Assembly (NCBI RefSeq): GCF_000695795.1
Contig: NZ_JNCA01000016.1
Location: 203,394 to 267,393 of the forward strand
Origin: Flavobacterium seoulense
GTDB lineage: Bacteria > Bacteroidota > Bacteroidia > Flavobacteriales > Flavobacteriaceae
DNA length: 64,000 nt
Direction of reading: 5' to 3'
The notes beneath the pieces were generated by a model. That model did not search any database. It worked only from the letters and a program-made list of their open reading frames with translations, and was not told the origin of the DNA. Position 1 is the stretch's first letter, and every line of letters starts with the position of its first letter. The translations under genes were made by a program, and so were the position numbers. This document shows, piece by piece, positions 8,102 through 15,770 of the stretch.

Positions 8102-8854
8102 ATGAAAAAAGCATTACTCACGATGATAATTTTAACTGCTTGTTCGATTACAGGAACAGCACAAAATAAAGCAAAGATGAAAAAAGTATTATTTGTAGTT
8201 ACCAGTCACGACAAACTGGGTAACACAGGACAAAAAACCGGATTTTGGACCGAAGAATTGGCTGCGCCATATTATGAATTATCCGACCAGGGAATTCAAA
8301 TTGACATTGCCACTCCACTAGGCGGACAACCACCAATTGATCCAAAAAGTGCGGATCCTGCATCGGCAACTGAAGACACAAAACGATTTGATGCCGACAC
8401 TGAATTATTGGCTAAACTAAAACACACACTAAAATTAAATCATGTTAAAGAATCGGATTATGATGCGGTGTTTTATCCTGGTGGACACGGACCATTATGG
8501 GATTTAGCCAAAGACCGAAATTCAATTACATTGATTGAATCTTTTTATAACAACAACAAGCCTGTAGCTTTTGTTTGTCACGCTCCAGGCGTATTAAAAG
8601 ACGTAAAAATTAAAGATGAGTATTTAGTAAAAGGGAAAAAAGTAACCGGATTTTCAAATTCCGAAGAAGCTGCTGTAGGATTGACTAATGTAGTTCCGTT
8701 TTTATTAGAAGAAGTACTTCAGGCTAATGGAGGAATTTATTCTAAAACTGAAAACTGGCAACCTTATGCTGTTGAAGATGGATTATTAATTACAGGACAA
8801 AATCCCGCTTCCTCAAAACTGGTAGCACAAAAATTATTGCAAAAATTAAAATAA
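8102..8854 (+). CDS. Exported DJ-1/PfpI (Hsp31-like) class I amidotransferase-fold protein
   Basis: 250 residues. The nucleophile elbow FVCHAPGVL (Cys near residue 160) and upstream YPGGHGP identify the DJ-1/PfpI fold; the spacing and large size resemble the Hsp31/YDR533C glyoxalase-III and chaperone branch. The N-terminus MKKALLTMIILTACSITGTAQ is hydrophobic and can be read either as a signal peptide cleaved after TAQ or as a lipoprotein signal with lipobox LTAC. Either way the protein would act outside the cytosol, unlike most DJ-1 proteins. It sits upstream of a YqhD-type reductase, so a shared role in glyoxal or aldehyde removal is plausible. Confidence 0.85.
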   Translation: MKKALLTMIILTACSITGTAQNKAKMKKVLFVVTSHDKLGNTGQKTGFWTEELAAPYYELSDQGIQIDIATPLGGQPPIDPKSADPASATEDTKRFDADTELLAKLKHTLKLNHVKESDYDAVFYPGGHGPLWDLAKDRNSITLIESFYNNNKPVAFVCHAPGVLKDVKIKDEYLVKGKKVTGFSNSEEAAVGLTNVVPFLLEEVLQANGGIYSKTENWQPYAVEDGLLITGQNPASSKLVAQKLLQKLK

Positions 8855-8855
8855 G

Positions 8856-8931
8856 AACCTAAGCATCTAAGATTCTAAGTCGCTAAGTTAATAAGGATTA
8901 AAAAACTTAGAATCTTAGCAACTTAGTATCT
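8856..8931. repeat. Intergenic inverted repeat of CTAAGnnn period-8 words
   Basis: The left arm has CTAAG four times at exact 8-bp spacing (8859-8889). The right arm has its complement CTTAG three times, also at 8-bp spacing (8906-8926). A short AT-rich loop separates them. It fills most of the gap between the DJ-1 gene and the alcohol dehydrogenase gene. Confidence 0.8.
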
Positions 8932-8953
8932 CATAAACTCTAAATAAAAGAAC

Positions 8954-10111
8954 ATGTTAAACTTCGAATTATACAACCCAACCAAACTGGTTTTTGGAAA
9001 AGGACAAATAGAAAAATTATCTGAATTAGTGCCAAAAGGTGCTAAAATCCTATTAGCTTATGGCGGTGGGAGCATTTTTAAAAACGGAATCCACCAGCAA
9101 GTAATTGACAATCTAAAAGGATTTGAAATAGTAGAATTTTCGGGAATAGAACCCAATCCGCATTTTGAAACTTTGATGAGAGCAGTTGAAATTATCAAAA
9201 CCGAAAAAATTGACTTCATCCTCGCTGTAGGTGGCGGATCAGTTATAGATGGTGTAAAATTCATTTCGGCAGCAGTAAATTTCGACGGAAACCCAATTGA
9301 TATTCTTCAAAAGCATATTCTCATAAAAGAAAATGCAATGCCATTTGGAACAATTCTAACACTTCCGGCAACTGGAAGCGAAATGAATTCAGGATATGTG
9401 GTAACCATTAAAGCAACTCAGGAAAAGTTAGCTTCTGGCGGAAGTGCTTTGTTTCCGCAATTCTCGATTTGTGATCCAACAGTGATTCAGTCTTTGCCAA
9501 AAAGACAGTTGCAAAACGGAGTTGTTGATGCGTTTACGCACGTTATGGAGCAATATTTAACTTATTCGCATGAAGGTTATTTACAAGACCGAATTGCAGA
9601 AGGAATTTTACAAACTCTAATCGAAGTGGGGCCCAAAGTTGTAGAAAATCCTGCTGATTATGCCTTAGCTTCTAACTTTATGTGGAGCTGTACGATGGCT
9701 TTAAACGGACTAATCGCAAAAGGAGTTCCAACTGACTGGGCGACACACATGATAGGTCACGAATTAACAGCACTTTACGAAATTGATCATGCGAGAACAT
9801 TGGCAATTATTGGACCTAATTTATACCGCGTTTTATTCGAAACCAAAAAAGAAAAACTGGCACAATACGGAAAACGCATCTTTAATTTATCCGGAACTGA
9901 TGACGAAATTGCTAATGAAGCCATCAACAAAACCGTGGATTTTTTCCATACTATGGGAATAGATACCAAACTATCACAATACACAGATGATTACAGCAAA
10001 ACTGCTGATTTTATCGTGAATCGTTTTGACGAAAGAGGCTGGAAAGCTATGGGAGAAAGACAAAATATAACTCTGGAAAAACTGAAATCCATTGTTGAAA
10101 TGAGTTATTAA
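8954..10111 (+). CDS. yqhD: YqhD-type NADPH-dependent aldehyde reductase (iron-containing ADH family)
   Basis: 385 residues, collinear with E. coli YqhD. The N-terminus LYNPTKLVFGKG, LLAYGGGSIFKNG, IEPNPHFETLM, AVGGGSVIDGVKF and TLPATGSEMNSG match throughout. Metal ligands are the Asp/His set in VVDAFTHVMEQY and WATHMIGHELTALYEIDHARTLAI. YqhD reduces short-chain and toxic aldehydes to alcohols with NADPH. It is downstream of the exported DJ-1 protein and divergent LysR gene. The symbol is given by similarity. Confidence 0.92.
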   Translation: MLNFELYNPTKLVFGKGQIEKLSELVPKGAKILLAYGGGSIFKNGIHQQVIDNLKGFEIVEFSGIEPNPHFETLMRAVEIIKTEKIDFILAVGGGSVIDGVKFISAAVNFDGNPIDILQKHILIKENAMPFGTILTLPATGSEMNSGYVVTIKATQEKLASGGSALFPQFSICDPTVIQSLPKRQLQNGVVDAFTHVMEQYLTYSHEGYLQDRIAEGILQTLIEVGPKVVENPADYALASNFMWSCTMALNGLIAKGVPTDWATHMIGHELTALYEIDHARTLAIIGPNLYRVLFETKKEKLAQYGKRIFNLSGTDDEIANEAINKTVDFFHTMGIDTKLSQYTDDYSKTADFIVNRFDERGWKAMGERQNITLEKLKSIVEMSY

Positions 10112-10133
10112 GAAATCATTATTTTTTTCAAAA

Positions 10134-10173
10134 AAAAGGCGTCTTCGAATACTATTCTTAGACGCCTTTTTAA
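10134..10173 (+). terminator. Rho-independent terminator after yqhD
   Basis: AAAAGGCGTCT and AGACGCCTTTT form an 11-bp perfect stem with a 15-base loop, 23 bases after the yqhD stop. The rest of the gap to 10391 is very AT-rich with no coding signal. Confidence 0.9.
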
Positions 10174-10342
10174 TAACACCAAAACTAAATTAACTAATGT
10201 TAACATTATAAAAAAAACACAAATTACTCATGTATAGAATTTTAAACGAAAAACAGCATCTTATTATTGTACATTTCTATAAAAAAAATTAAAAACATTT
10301 TTTTCTTCAAAAAAGCGTAACTTCAATTCGAAACAATTCCTC

Positions 10343-10374
10343 TTGCTTCATTAGCACATTTTTAAGTACTTTTG
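10343..10374 (+). promoter_or_regulatory. gpsA promoter (TTG - 21 bp - TACTTTTG)
   Basis: TTG at 10343-10345 and TACTTTTG at 10367-10374 match both halves of the Bacteroidota consensus, 16 bases before the gpsA ATG. Confidence 0.7.
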
Positions 10375-10390
10375 GTTAAACTATAAAAAG

Positions 10391-11386
10391 ATGAGTCAAA
10401 ACATAAAATATGCAGTAATTGGTGGTGGAAGCTGGGCAACAGCCATTACTAAAATGCTCTGCGTCAATCTTTCTGAAGTTTCATGGTATATGCGTAATGA
10501 ATCGGCAATTGAGCATATAAAAGCGCACAAACACAACCCAAATTACATAAGCTCAGTAGAGTTTGACATCAAAAAATTAAAACTGACTAATGATATTAAC
10601 GAGGCAGTTGCTTATGCCGACTACCTTATTTTTGCTATTCCTTCGGCTTTTTTAGATGCCGAATTACAAAAACTGACGGTTTCCCTTAAAGATAAAATCA
10701 TTTTCTCGGCCATTAAAGGAATTGTTCCCGAAACAAGTTTAATTGTGGGGGAACATTTTCATTTTCAATATGACATTCCCTATTACAATATTGGTGTAAT
10801 TACGGGTCCTTGCCACGCCGAAGAAGTTGCTTTAGAACGTTTATCGTATCTGACAATTGCTTGTGGCGATGCCGAAAAAGCTAAAAATGTAGCCAAAAAT
10901 TTAGCTGGAAATTATATCAAAACTAAAATTACCGATGATATTATTGGTACTGAATATGCTGCGATGCTTAAAAACATCTATGCTATTGCAGCCGGAATTG
11001 CGCATGGTTTAGGCTATGGCGACAATTTCCAATCGGTTTTGATGAGTAATGCGATTCGCGAAATGAAGAAATTCATTCGAAAAGTACACAAAATGAAACG
11101 CAACATCAATGATTCGGCTTATCTGGGCGATTTATTGGTTACCGGTTATTCGGTGTTTTCAAGAAACCGTATGTTTGGAAACATGATTGGAAAAGGCTAT
11201 ACTGTAAAAAGTGCCATGATGGAAATGAGCATGGTTGCCGAAGGTTATTATGCCGCAAAAAGCGCTTACAAACTCAATCAGGGTTATGGAGCAAAAACTC
11301 CAATTATAGATGCCGTTCATGAGGTTTTATATGAAGGTAAAAATGCCAGAACCGTATTTAAAAAACTGACTGAAAAGCTGGATTAG
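10391..11386 (+). CDS. gpsA: NAD(P)H-dependent glycerol-3-phosphate dehydrogenase
   Basis: 331 residues. Reduces dihydroxyacetone phosphate to sn-glycerol 3-phosphate for phospholipid synthesis. The N-terminal Rossmann motif YAVIGGGSWATAI replaces the usual GxGxxG with GGGSWA as in the family; VITGPCHAEEVA and the catalytic-lysine segment EYAAMLKNIYAIAAGIAHGLGYGDN are present. Single gene with its own promoter and a hairpin shortly downstream. Confidence 0.95.
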   Translation: MSQNIKYAVIGGGSWATAITKMLCVNLSEVSWYMRNESAIEHIKAHKHNPNYISSVEFDIKKLKLTNDINEAVAYADYLIFAIPSAFLDAELQKLTVSLKDKIIFSAIKGIVPETSLIVGEHFHFQYDIPYYNIGVITGPCHAEEVALERLSYLTIACGDAEKAKNVAKNLAGNYIKTKITDDIIGTEYAAMLKNIYAIAAGIAHGLGYGDNFQSVLMSNAIREMKKFIRKVHKMKRNINDSAYLGDLLVTGYSVFSRNRMFGNMIGKGYTVKSAMMEMSMVAEGYYAAKSAYKLNQGYGAKTPIIDAVHEVLYEGKNARTVFKKLTEKLD

Positions 11387-11409
11387 TTTATCTCTTTTAG
11401 ATAAAAAAA

Positions 11410-11450
11410 GACCGCAAATTCGCAGATTATAATTTTAAATCTGAGCGGTA
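11410..11450 (-). terminator. Hairpin terminator of ACCGCAAATTC type
   Basis: ACCGC...CAGATT pairs with AATCTG...GCGGT with internal mismatches, followed on the minus strand by a run of T. It would end the membrane-protein transcript. It is closely related to the hairpin at 12216-12253 on the other side of that gene. Confidence 0.7.
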
Positions 11451-11458
11451 CAAGCATT

Positions 11459-12124
11459 TTATTTATTTTCATTTACACTAATAATCATAGTGTGGATAAA
11501 ATAATAAATAGAAATTATGATTATCCAAATGCTTAATACAATTGACGATTTCTGATAAAAATTTAAAGTTTCAAATTGCAAAACAAACTCTTTAATCCAA
11601 AAATATTCAAGAACAAAAGGAATAAATGATATAGCACTTATTGGAAAAATTAAAAACGCTCCAAAACATCCAAACTTAGATTTCCCTTTGTGGGCTAATT
11701 TTGAAATCTCACCATATATTGAGAATGGTAAAATTGATCTTGTAAAATCATCCATATGTAATTCATCAACAGGAATAGAATTCTCATAATCAAAATATTC
11801 ACTAGAAAATTCGGTAATAATTTTATGAAGTTCAGCTTTATGCGCACTGATAATTATATATCTGAATACTAAAAAAGCAAAAACTAAGGGAATAAAAATT
11901 TTTATAGAGTTTACATCATTTATTTCAACTGGACCAACTTGCAAACTTTCTAATTTTGAAAAATCAGTCAAATAAAAAAGTAAGATAAGAATCAACATAA
12001 ATATTGCAATTACGTTGCTTTCCCTAGCAATATCCTTACATTTTGAAAGTAATATCTCGAGATAAATACTTAATTTCTCATCAGTATTACTTAAAAATAT
12101 CTTCTTTATTTCGTTTTTATTCAT
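11459..12124 (-). CDS. Hypothetical multi-pass membrane protein
   Basis: 221 residues from MNKNEIKKIFLSN at 12124; an alternative non-ATG start at 12163 adds 13 residues with no clear purpose. Hydrophobic segments lie near residues 43-53, 75-90, 150-170 and 188-210, so about four helices are plausible with a cytosolic N-terminal region. I do not recognise a family and see no catalytic motif. It lies between gpsA and the pheS cluster and is bracketed by two related hairpins, suggesting an inserted accessory gene in otherwise core DNA. Confidence 0.65.
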   Translation of the reverse strand: MNKNEIKKIFLSNTDEKLSIYLEILLSKCKDIARESNVIAIFMLILILLFYLTDFSKLESLQVGPVEINDVNSIKIFIPLVFAFLVFRYIIISAHKAELHKIITEFSSEYFDYENSIPVDELHMDDFTRSILPFSIYGEISKLAHKGKSKFGCFGAFLIFPISAISFIPFVLEYFWIKEFVLQFETLNFYQKSSIVLSIWIIIISIYYFIHTMIISVNENK

Positions 12125-12215
12125 AAAATCACTGTAAATCTTAAATGTATGGGATGAAACCACATTTTACCCATCTCAAATATAGAAAATATACTTACAA
12201 AACATTAAATAAAAA

Positions 12216-12253
12216 AACCGCAAATTCACATTTTAATCTGCGAATTTGCGGTT
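12216..12253 (-). terminator. Hairpin terminator of ACCGCAAATTC type, perfect 12-bp stem
   Basis: AACCGCAAATTC (12216-12227) and GAATTTGCGGTT (12242-12253) form a perfect stem with a 14-base loop. On the minus strand it is followed by T7 and would terminate the 12277-12684 transcript. Confidence 0.85.
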
Positions 12254-12276
12254 CAAATATTTTTCAGAAAAAGCTC

Positions 12277-12684
12277 TTATCTCACAATTACCCCTTCTAC
12301 AAATAGAATAGGCACTTCTTCAGTGTTGTTTTCGTTAATAACATTGGCTTTAAAGATAAATTTCTTGTCGTATAAAGTATTACCAATAAAATAAGTCAGC
12401 ATGAACTCGTTATTCAATGCCAAAAGACTTTTTTCAATCATTTCAATCTTTACTACTGAAACGGCTGGAAGCTGTACAAAAGCATGACGCAAAATAGAAG
12501 TTTTCTTCATCTCACCATCAATAGTTCCAAAAGCCTTAGAAACCACCATTACACTGTCTATATCAAAATCGCTGTCGTTTACTAAATAAGCATACCACAC
12601 TTTCTCCATAAAATCATCGCTCCATTCCTGAACGGCAGCAATAAATACGTTTTCTACTTCGGGGATTGTAATATCTTTTTTCAT
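12277..12684 (-). CDS. Conserved hypothetical protein downstream of pheS
   Basis: 135 residues with no signal peptide or membrane segment; predicted mostly beta with motifs VWYAYLVNDSDFDID and VMVVSKAFG, resembling an immunoglobulin-like or C2-type sandwich. I do not recognise a named domain. It follows pheS on the same strand after a 90-bp gap that is almost entirely an inverted repeat. Co-transcription with pheS is likely but gives no functional clue. Confidence 0.7.
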   Translation of the reverse strand: MKKDITIPEVENVFIAAVQEWSDDFMEKVWYAYLVNDSDFDIDSVMVVSKAFGTIDGEMKKTSILRHAFVQLPAVSVVKIEMIEKSLLALNNEFMLTYFIGNTLYDKKFIFKANVINENNTEEVPILFVEGVIVR

Positions 12685-12697
12685 AGTTTGAATAAAA

Positions 12698-12767
12698 AGT
12701 CCCTAGTGTTTAGTCCTTAGTCCCTAGCAAACTATACTAAGGACTAAGGACTAGCAACTAAGGACTT
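12698..12767. repeat. Intergenic inverted repeat of CTAAGGA period-7 words
   Basis: The left arm (12698-12728) holds AGTCC-CTAG-TTTAGTCCTTAGTCCCTAG. The right arm (12737-12767) holds ACTAAGGACTAAGGACTAG then ACTAAGGACT. About 26 of 31 positions pair, and the internal period is 7 bp. It occupies the pheS downstream gap. Confidence 0.82.
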
Positions 12768-12774
12768 AAATAAA

Positions 12775-13794
12775 TTATATTATCGATTTAAATTGCTCTA
12801 AGAAACGTACATCGTTTTCATAAAACATACGGATGTCTCCAATTTGGTACAACAACATCGCAATACGCTCTACTCCCATTCCAAAAGCAAATCCGTTGTA
12901 TTCGTCAGGATTGATGCCGCAATTTTTCAAAACATTTGGATCTACCATTCCGCAACCACCAATTTCCAGCCAACCTGTTCCTTTGGTAATTCTGTAATCA
13001 GTTTCGGTTTTTAAACCCCAATAAATATCAATTTCGGCACTTGGCTCCGTAAATGGAAAGTAAGAAGGACGCAAACGGATTTTTGATTTTCCGAACATTT
13101 CTTTAATGAAATACAACAAAGTTTGTTTCAAATCGGCAAAAGAAACGTCTTTGTCAATATACAATCCTTCCACCTGATGGAAAATACAATGTGAACGCGA
13201 AGAAACCGCTTCGTTACGGAAAACACGTCCCGGAGAAATAGTTCTAATAGGCGGTTTGTTGTTTTCCATATAACGTACCTGAACTGATGAAGTATGGGTA
13301 CGCAATAAAATATCAGGATTGGTCTGAATGAAAAATGTATCCTGCATATCACGTGCCGGATGGTATTCTGGCAGATTCAAAGCAGTAAAATTATGCCAAT
13401 CATCCTCGATTTCCGGACCTTCGGAAACGTTGAATCCAATGGTGGAGAAAATATCGATAATCTGATTTTTTACAATAGAAATAGGATGACGCGAACCTAT
13501 AATTTGTGATTCGGCAGTACGCGTTAAATCGCCATAAATTCCTTTAGATTCTTCTTTTGATTCTAAAGCTTCCTGGATTGATTTTACTTTTTCTTCTGCA
13601 GAAGTCTTAAGCAGGTTAATTACCTGACCAAATTCCTTTTTTTGTTCATTAGGCACATTTTTGAATTCGGCAAAAAACTCTTTTAAAATTCCTTTGCTTC
13701 CTAAAAACTTAATTCTAAATGATTCTAATTCTGCTGTATCCTGTGTTGAAAAAGCTTGTGCTTCACCAATATATTCTTTTATCTTATCTATCAT
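12775..13794 (-). CDS. pheS: Phenylalanine--tRNA ligase alpha subunit
   Basis: 339 residues from [13 protein letters not shown]; an in-frame ATG two codons upstream (13800) is possible. Charges tRNA-Phe in an alpha2-beta2 complex. An N-terminal coiled-coil tRNA-binding arm (residues 1-90) precedes the class II catalytic core with [10 protein letters not shown], motif 2 [20 protein letters not shown] and motif 3 [13 protein letters not shown]. The pheT gene is not adjacent, which is normal in Bacteroidota. Confidence 0.96.
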   Translation of the reverse strand: MIDKIKEYIGEAQAFSTQDTAELESFRIKFLGSKGILKEFFAEFKNVPNEQKKEFGQVINLLKTSAEEKVKSIQEALESKEESKGIYGDLTRTAESQIIGSRHPISIVKNQIIDIFSTIGFNVSEGPEIEDDWHNFTALNLPEYHPARDMQDTFFIQTNPDILLRTHTSSVQVRYMENNKPPIRTISPGRVFRNEAVSSRSHCIFHQVEGLYIDKDVSFADLKQTLLYFIKEMFGKSKIRLRPSYFPFTEPSAEIDIYWGLKTETDYRITKGTGWLEIGGCGMVDPNVLKNCGINPDEYNGFAFGMGVERIAMLLYQIGDIRMFYENDVRFLEQFKSII

Positions 13795-13829
13795 TTTCAT
13801 CCAATAATTGAGTGGGCAAATTTAAGGAA

Positions 13830-13912
13830 AAGTTAGAAGTTAGAAGTTAGAAGTTAGAAGTTTTTCTAAAATTCTTAACTGATTACTGCTACTGCACACT
13901 GAATACTAATCA
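13830..13912. repeat. TTAGAAG tandem repeat followed by CTGAACACTGA-type words
   Basis: Four perfect copies of a 7-bp unit (AGTTAGA) span 13831-13860. They are followed by ATTCTTAACT, a partial complement, and then by ACTGATTACTGCTACTGCACACTGAATACT. A near-identical TTAGAAG tract lies on the other side of the neighbouring gene at 14271-14301. Confidence 0.8.
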
Positions 13913-14262
13913 ATAAGCTCCTTTTCTATAAAATAATTCACAATAGCTTCTTTCATTAAAACCGATTGCTCTCCGGCTTTTAAAGCTGGTAATTGTTCTT
14001 TTACCTTATAATGCGGCCAGCCTTCCTGATCTACAAAATCAAATTCGTAATAACCATAAGGTTCTAACAGGCGGCAAATAGCAATATGCATTAAATTGAG
14101 TTTCTCGTCTTTCTTGAATTCACGATGTAATTTACCCAATTCCTGAACTCCAATTAGAAAAATAATGGAGTCTAAATCAAGATCTTCTCCTTGCGAAAAT
14201 TGATTAGAAAGTATATCAACAAGCTTTTCCCAGCGTTCTTTAAGTTGTGTGTCTCTTGACAT
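13906..14262 (-). CDS. Conserved hypothetical cytosolic protein
   Basis: 118 residues, acidic, helical, without signal or membrane segment. Distinctive strings are FLIGVQELGKLHREFKKDEK and LEPYGYYEFDFVDQEGWPHY. I recall homologues throughout Flavobacteriia at this locus beside pheS and cvpA, but no function. It is flanked on both sides by TTAGAAG tandem tracts. Confidence 0.75.
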   Translation of the reverse strand: MSRDTQLKERWEKLVDILSNQFSQGEDLDLDSIIFLIGVQELGKLHREFKKDEKLNLMHIAICRLLEPYGYYEFDFVDQEGWPHYKVKEQLPALKAGEQSVLMKEAIVNYFIEKELID

Positions 14263-14270
14263 TTTTGAGT

Positions 14271-14301
14271 GTTAGAAGTTAGAAGTTAGAAGTTAGAAGT
14301 T
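14271..14301. repeat. TTAGAAG tandem repeat
   Basis: Four copies of the 7-bp unit TTAGAAG upstream of the 13906-14262 gene, same sequence and orientation as the tract at 13831-13860. The following 30 bases contain CTTATTTCTAAGTATCTAAA, a loose complement. Confidence 0.8.
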
Positions 14302-14398
14302 GGCATTCTTATTTCTAAGTATCTAAAATTATTGAAGCAAAGATACTAACTGTGTATTTGACTTCTCTATTTTCTTTTCTCTATTTTCTTTATTCTTC

Positions 14399-14406
14399 TA
14401 TCTTTG
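14399..14406 (+). promoter_or_regulatory. -7 promoter element for cvpA
   Basis: TATCTTTG, 24 bases before the cvpA ATG at 14431; supports rejecting the upstream TTG start at 14404. Confidence 0.6.
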
Positions 14407-14430
14407 CCCTTTTATTTTTCTCTATTTACT

Positions 14431-14940
14431 ATGAGTTTTTTAGACATTATTTTAGGTGCTTTATTAGTATTTGCACTTTATAAAGGAACTGTAAACGGTC
14501 TTTTTATTGAATTAGCTTCTTTTCTTTCGTTAATTTTCGGTGTTTATTTTGCCGTTAAATTCTCGGTAATTACTAAAGATATTCTTTCTGGTTTTCTGCA
14601 TTGGAATCCTAACACCGTTCACATAATTGCTTTTATGCTTACCTTTATTCTGGTAGTAATTGGGATTCATTTTTTAGCAAAAGTTCTAACCGGAGTGGTT
14701 GATTTTGCTTTTCTAGGCTGGGCAAATAAACTAGGCGGTGGATTATTTCGTTGTTTAAAAACGGTATTATTGCTAGGAATTGTGTTTTCTATTTTCGAAA
14801 AAATAAATTACAATCATTTTTTAGCCAAACAGGAAACGCTGGATAAATCGATTTTTTATAATCCAATTCAAAAAACAGCTGGTTTTATGTATCCGTCAAT
14901 TACAAAATGGTACGGCGATTTGAAAAAAAGTGAGCAGTAA
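14431..14940 (+). CDS. cvpA: CvpA-family membrane protein
   Basis: 169 residues starting at MSFLDIILGALLVFALYKGTVNG, which is the family start. Four transmembrane helices are visible (about residues 1-17, 22-40, 60-80, 100-120), with the conserved glycine-rich GWANKLGGGLFR after helix 3. CvpA proteins are inner-membrane proteins first named for colicin V production and linked to envelope integrity. It is a single gene opposing the Bat operon. Confidence 0.88.
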   Translation: MSFLDIILGALLVFALYKGTVNGLFIELASFLSLIFGVYFAVKFSVITKDILSGFLHWNPNTVHIIAFMLTFILVVIGIHFLAKVLTGVVDFAFLGWANKLGGGLFRCLKTVLLLGIVFSIFEKINYNHFLAKQETLDKSIFYNPIQKTAGFMYPSITKWYGDLKKSEQ

Positions 14941-14947
14941 GCAGCTT

Positions 14948-15008
14948 TTAGTGTTCAGTTTCTGTCAGCAAAAAAACTGTAAATTAATCACTGAACACTG
15001 ATTACTAT
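14948..15008. repeat. Intergenic inverted repeat of CTGAACACTGA words
   Basis: TAGTGTTCAGTTTCTGTCAG (14949-14968) is inverted by CACTGAACACTGATTACTA (14989-15007) around an A-rich loop, between convergent cvpA and batE. Related words recur at 33009-33050 and 55628-55700. Confidence 0.7.
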
Positions 15009-15752
15009 TTATTTTACTTCCTGAATGGCTTCGCTATCAATCCAGCCTTCGGTTCCGTCAGTTAACTCGACTTTTTTCCAGTTATCTACTTTTTCTTTTA
15101 CAAAAACTTTGGTGCCTTCGTGTAAAACAATAACGTTTGTTCCTTTGTTTTGAGGTTCACTTTTCACTTCTGTTTTTTCAGCAAAAATAATGGCCGGTCT
15201 TTCATTTTTAAAATAACTTCTTTCGAAAATAGCCGAAGAAACACTGCTTACAAGCAACACGAACATTACAAACATTCCGAAGAAAAAAAGTCTCTTATTC
15301 AATGATAATGCTGAAAAATAATAACCTAAAAATGAAATTAAAAACAAGACTGAAAAACTAACCGAAATCCAAGCCCAGGTATTGTAATGATACGTTCCGG
15401 TAAAATCACGAAGCAATTTTGCAAAACCTACTGTAGGAACTACTTTGATTTCATCTACAGTTCGTTTTTGAGCAAATCGTAAATTATTTGCAATATCAGC
15501 ATCATTAGGTTTTAAGACTAAAGCTTTTTCGTAATTGTAAATTGCTGGCGCTACTTTGTTCAGTTTATAATAGGCGTTAGCTAAATTAAAATACAATTCT
15601 GCCGATTGTTTCTTTTCGCTCAAAACAGAATTATAAGCATCAACAGCTTGCTCATATTTGCCGTTTTTATACAAATCATTTCCTTTTTCGAAACCGCTTT
15701 GGGCAAAGAAAACGGGACTAACTAACAATAATATATAAAGTATATTCTTCAT
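15009..15752 (-). CDS. batE: BatE: TPR and SH3-domain membrane protein of the Bat operon
   Basis: 247 residues. A signal peptide (cleavage near FFA-Q) is followed by TPR repeats around residues 20-85 (AELYFNLANAYYKLNKVAPAI), then two close transmembrane helices (about 128-150 and 155-175). The C-terminal bacterial SH3 segment includes VIVLHEGTKVFVKEKVDNWKK and EGWI. This is the last gene of the Bat operon, which is associated with aerotolerance and envelope function in Bacteroidota. Confidence 0.9.
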   Translation of the reverse strand: MKNILYILLLVSPVFFAQSGFEKGNDLYKNGKYEQAVDAYNSVLSEKKQSAELYFNLANAYYKLNKVAPAIYNYEKALVLKPNDADIANNLRFAQKRTVDEIKVVPTVGFAKLLRDFTGTYHYNTWAWISVSFSVLFLISFLGYYFSALSLNKRLFFFGMFVMFVLLVSSVSSAIFERSYFKNERPAIIFAEKTEVKSEPQNKGTNVIVLHEGTKVFVKEKVDNWKKVELTDGTEGWIDSEAIQEVK

Positions 15753-15770
15753 TTCTAATGTCCTTTGTGT

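Noticed and set aside
13830..13860. Possible CRISPR-like array
   Set aside because: The unit is 7 bp with no spacers and no cas genes nearby; it is a plain tandem repeat.
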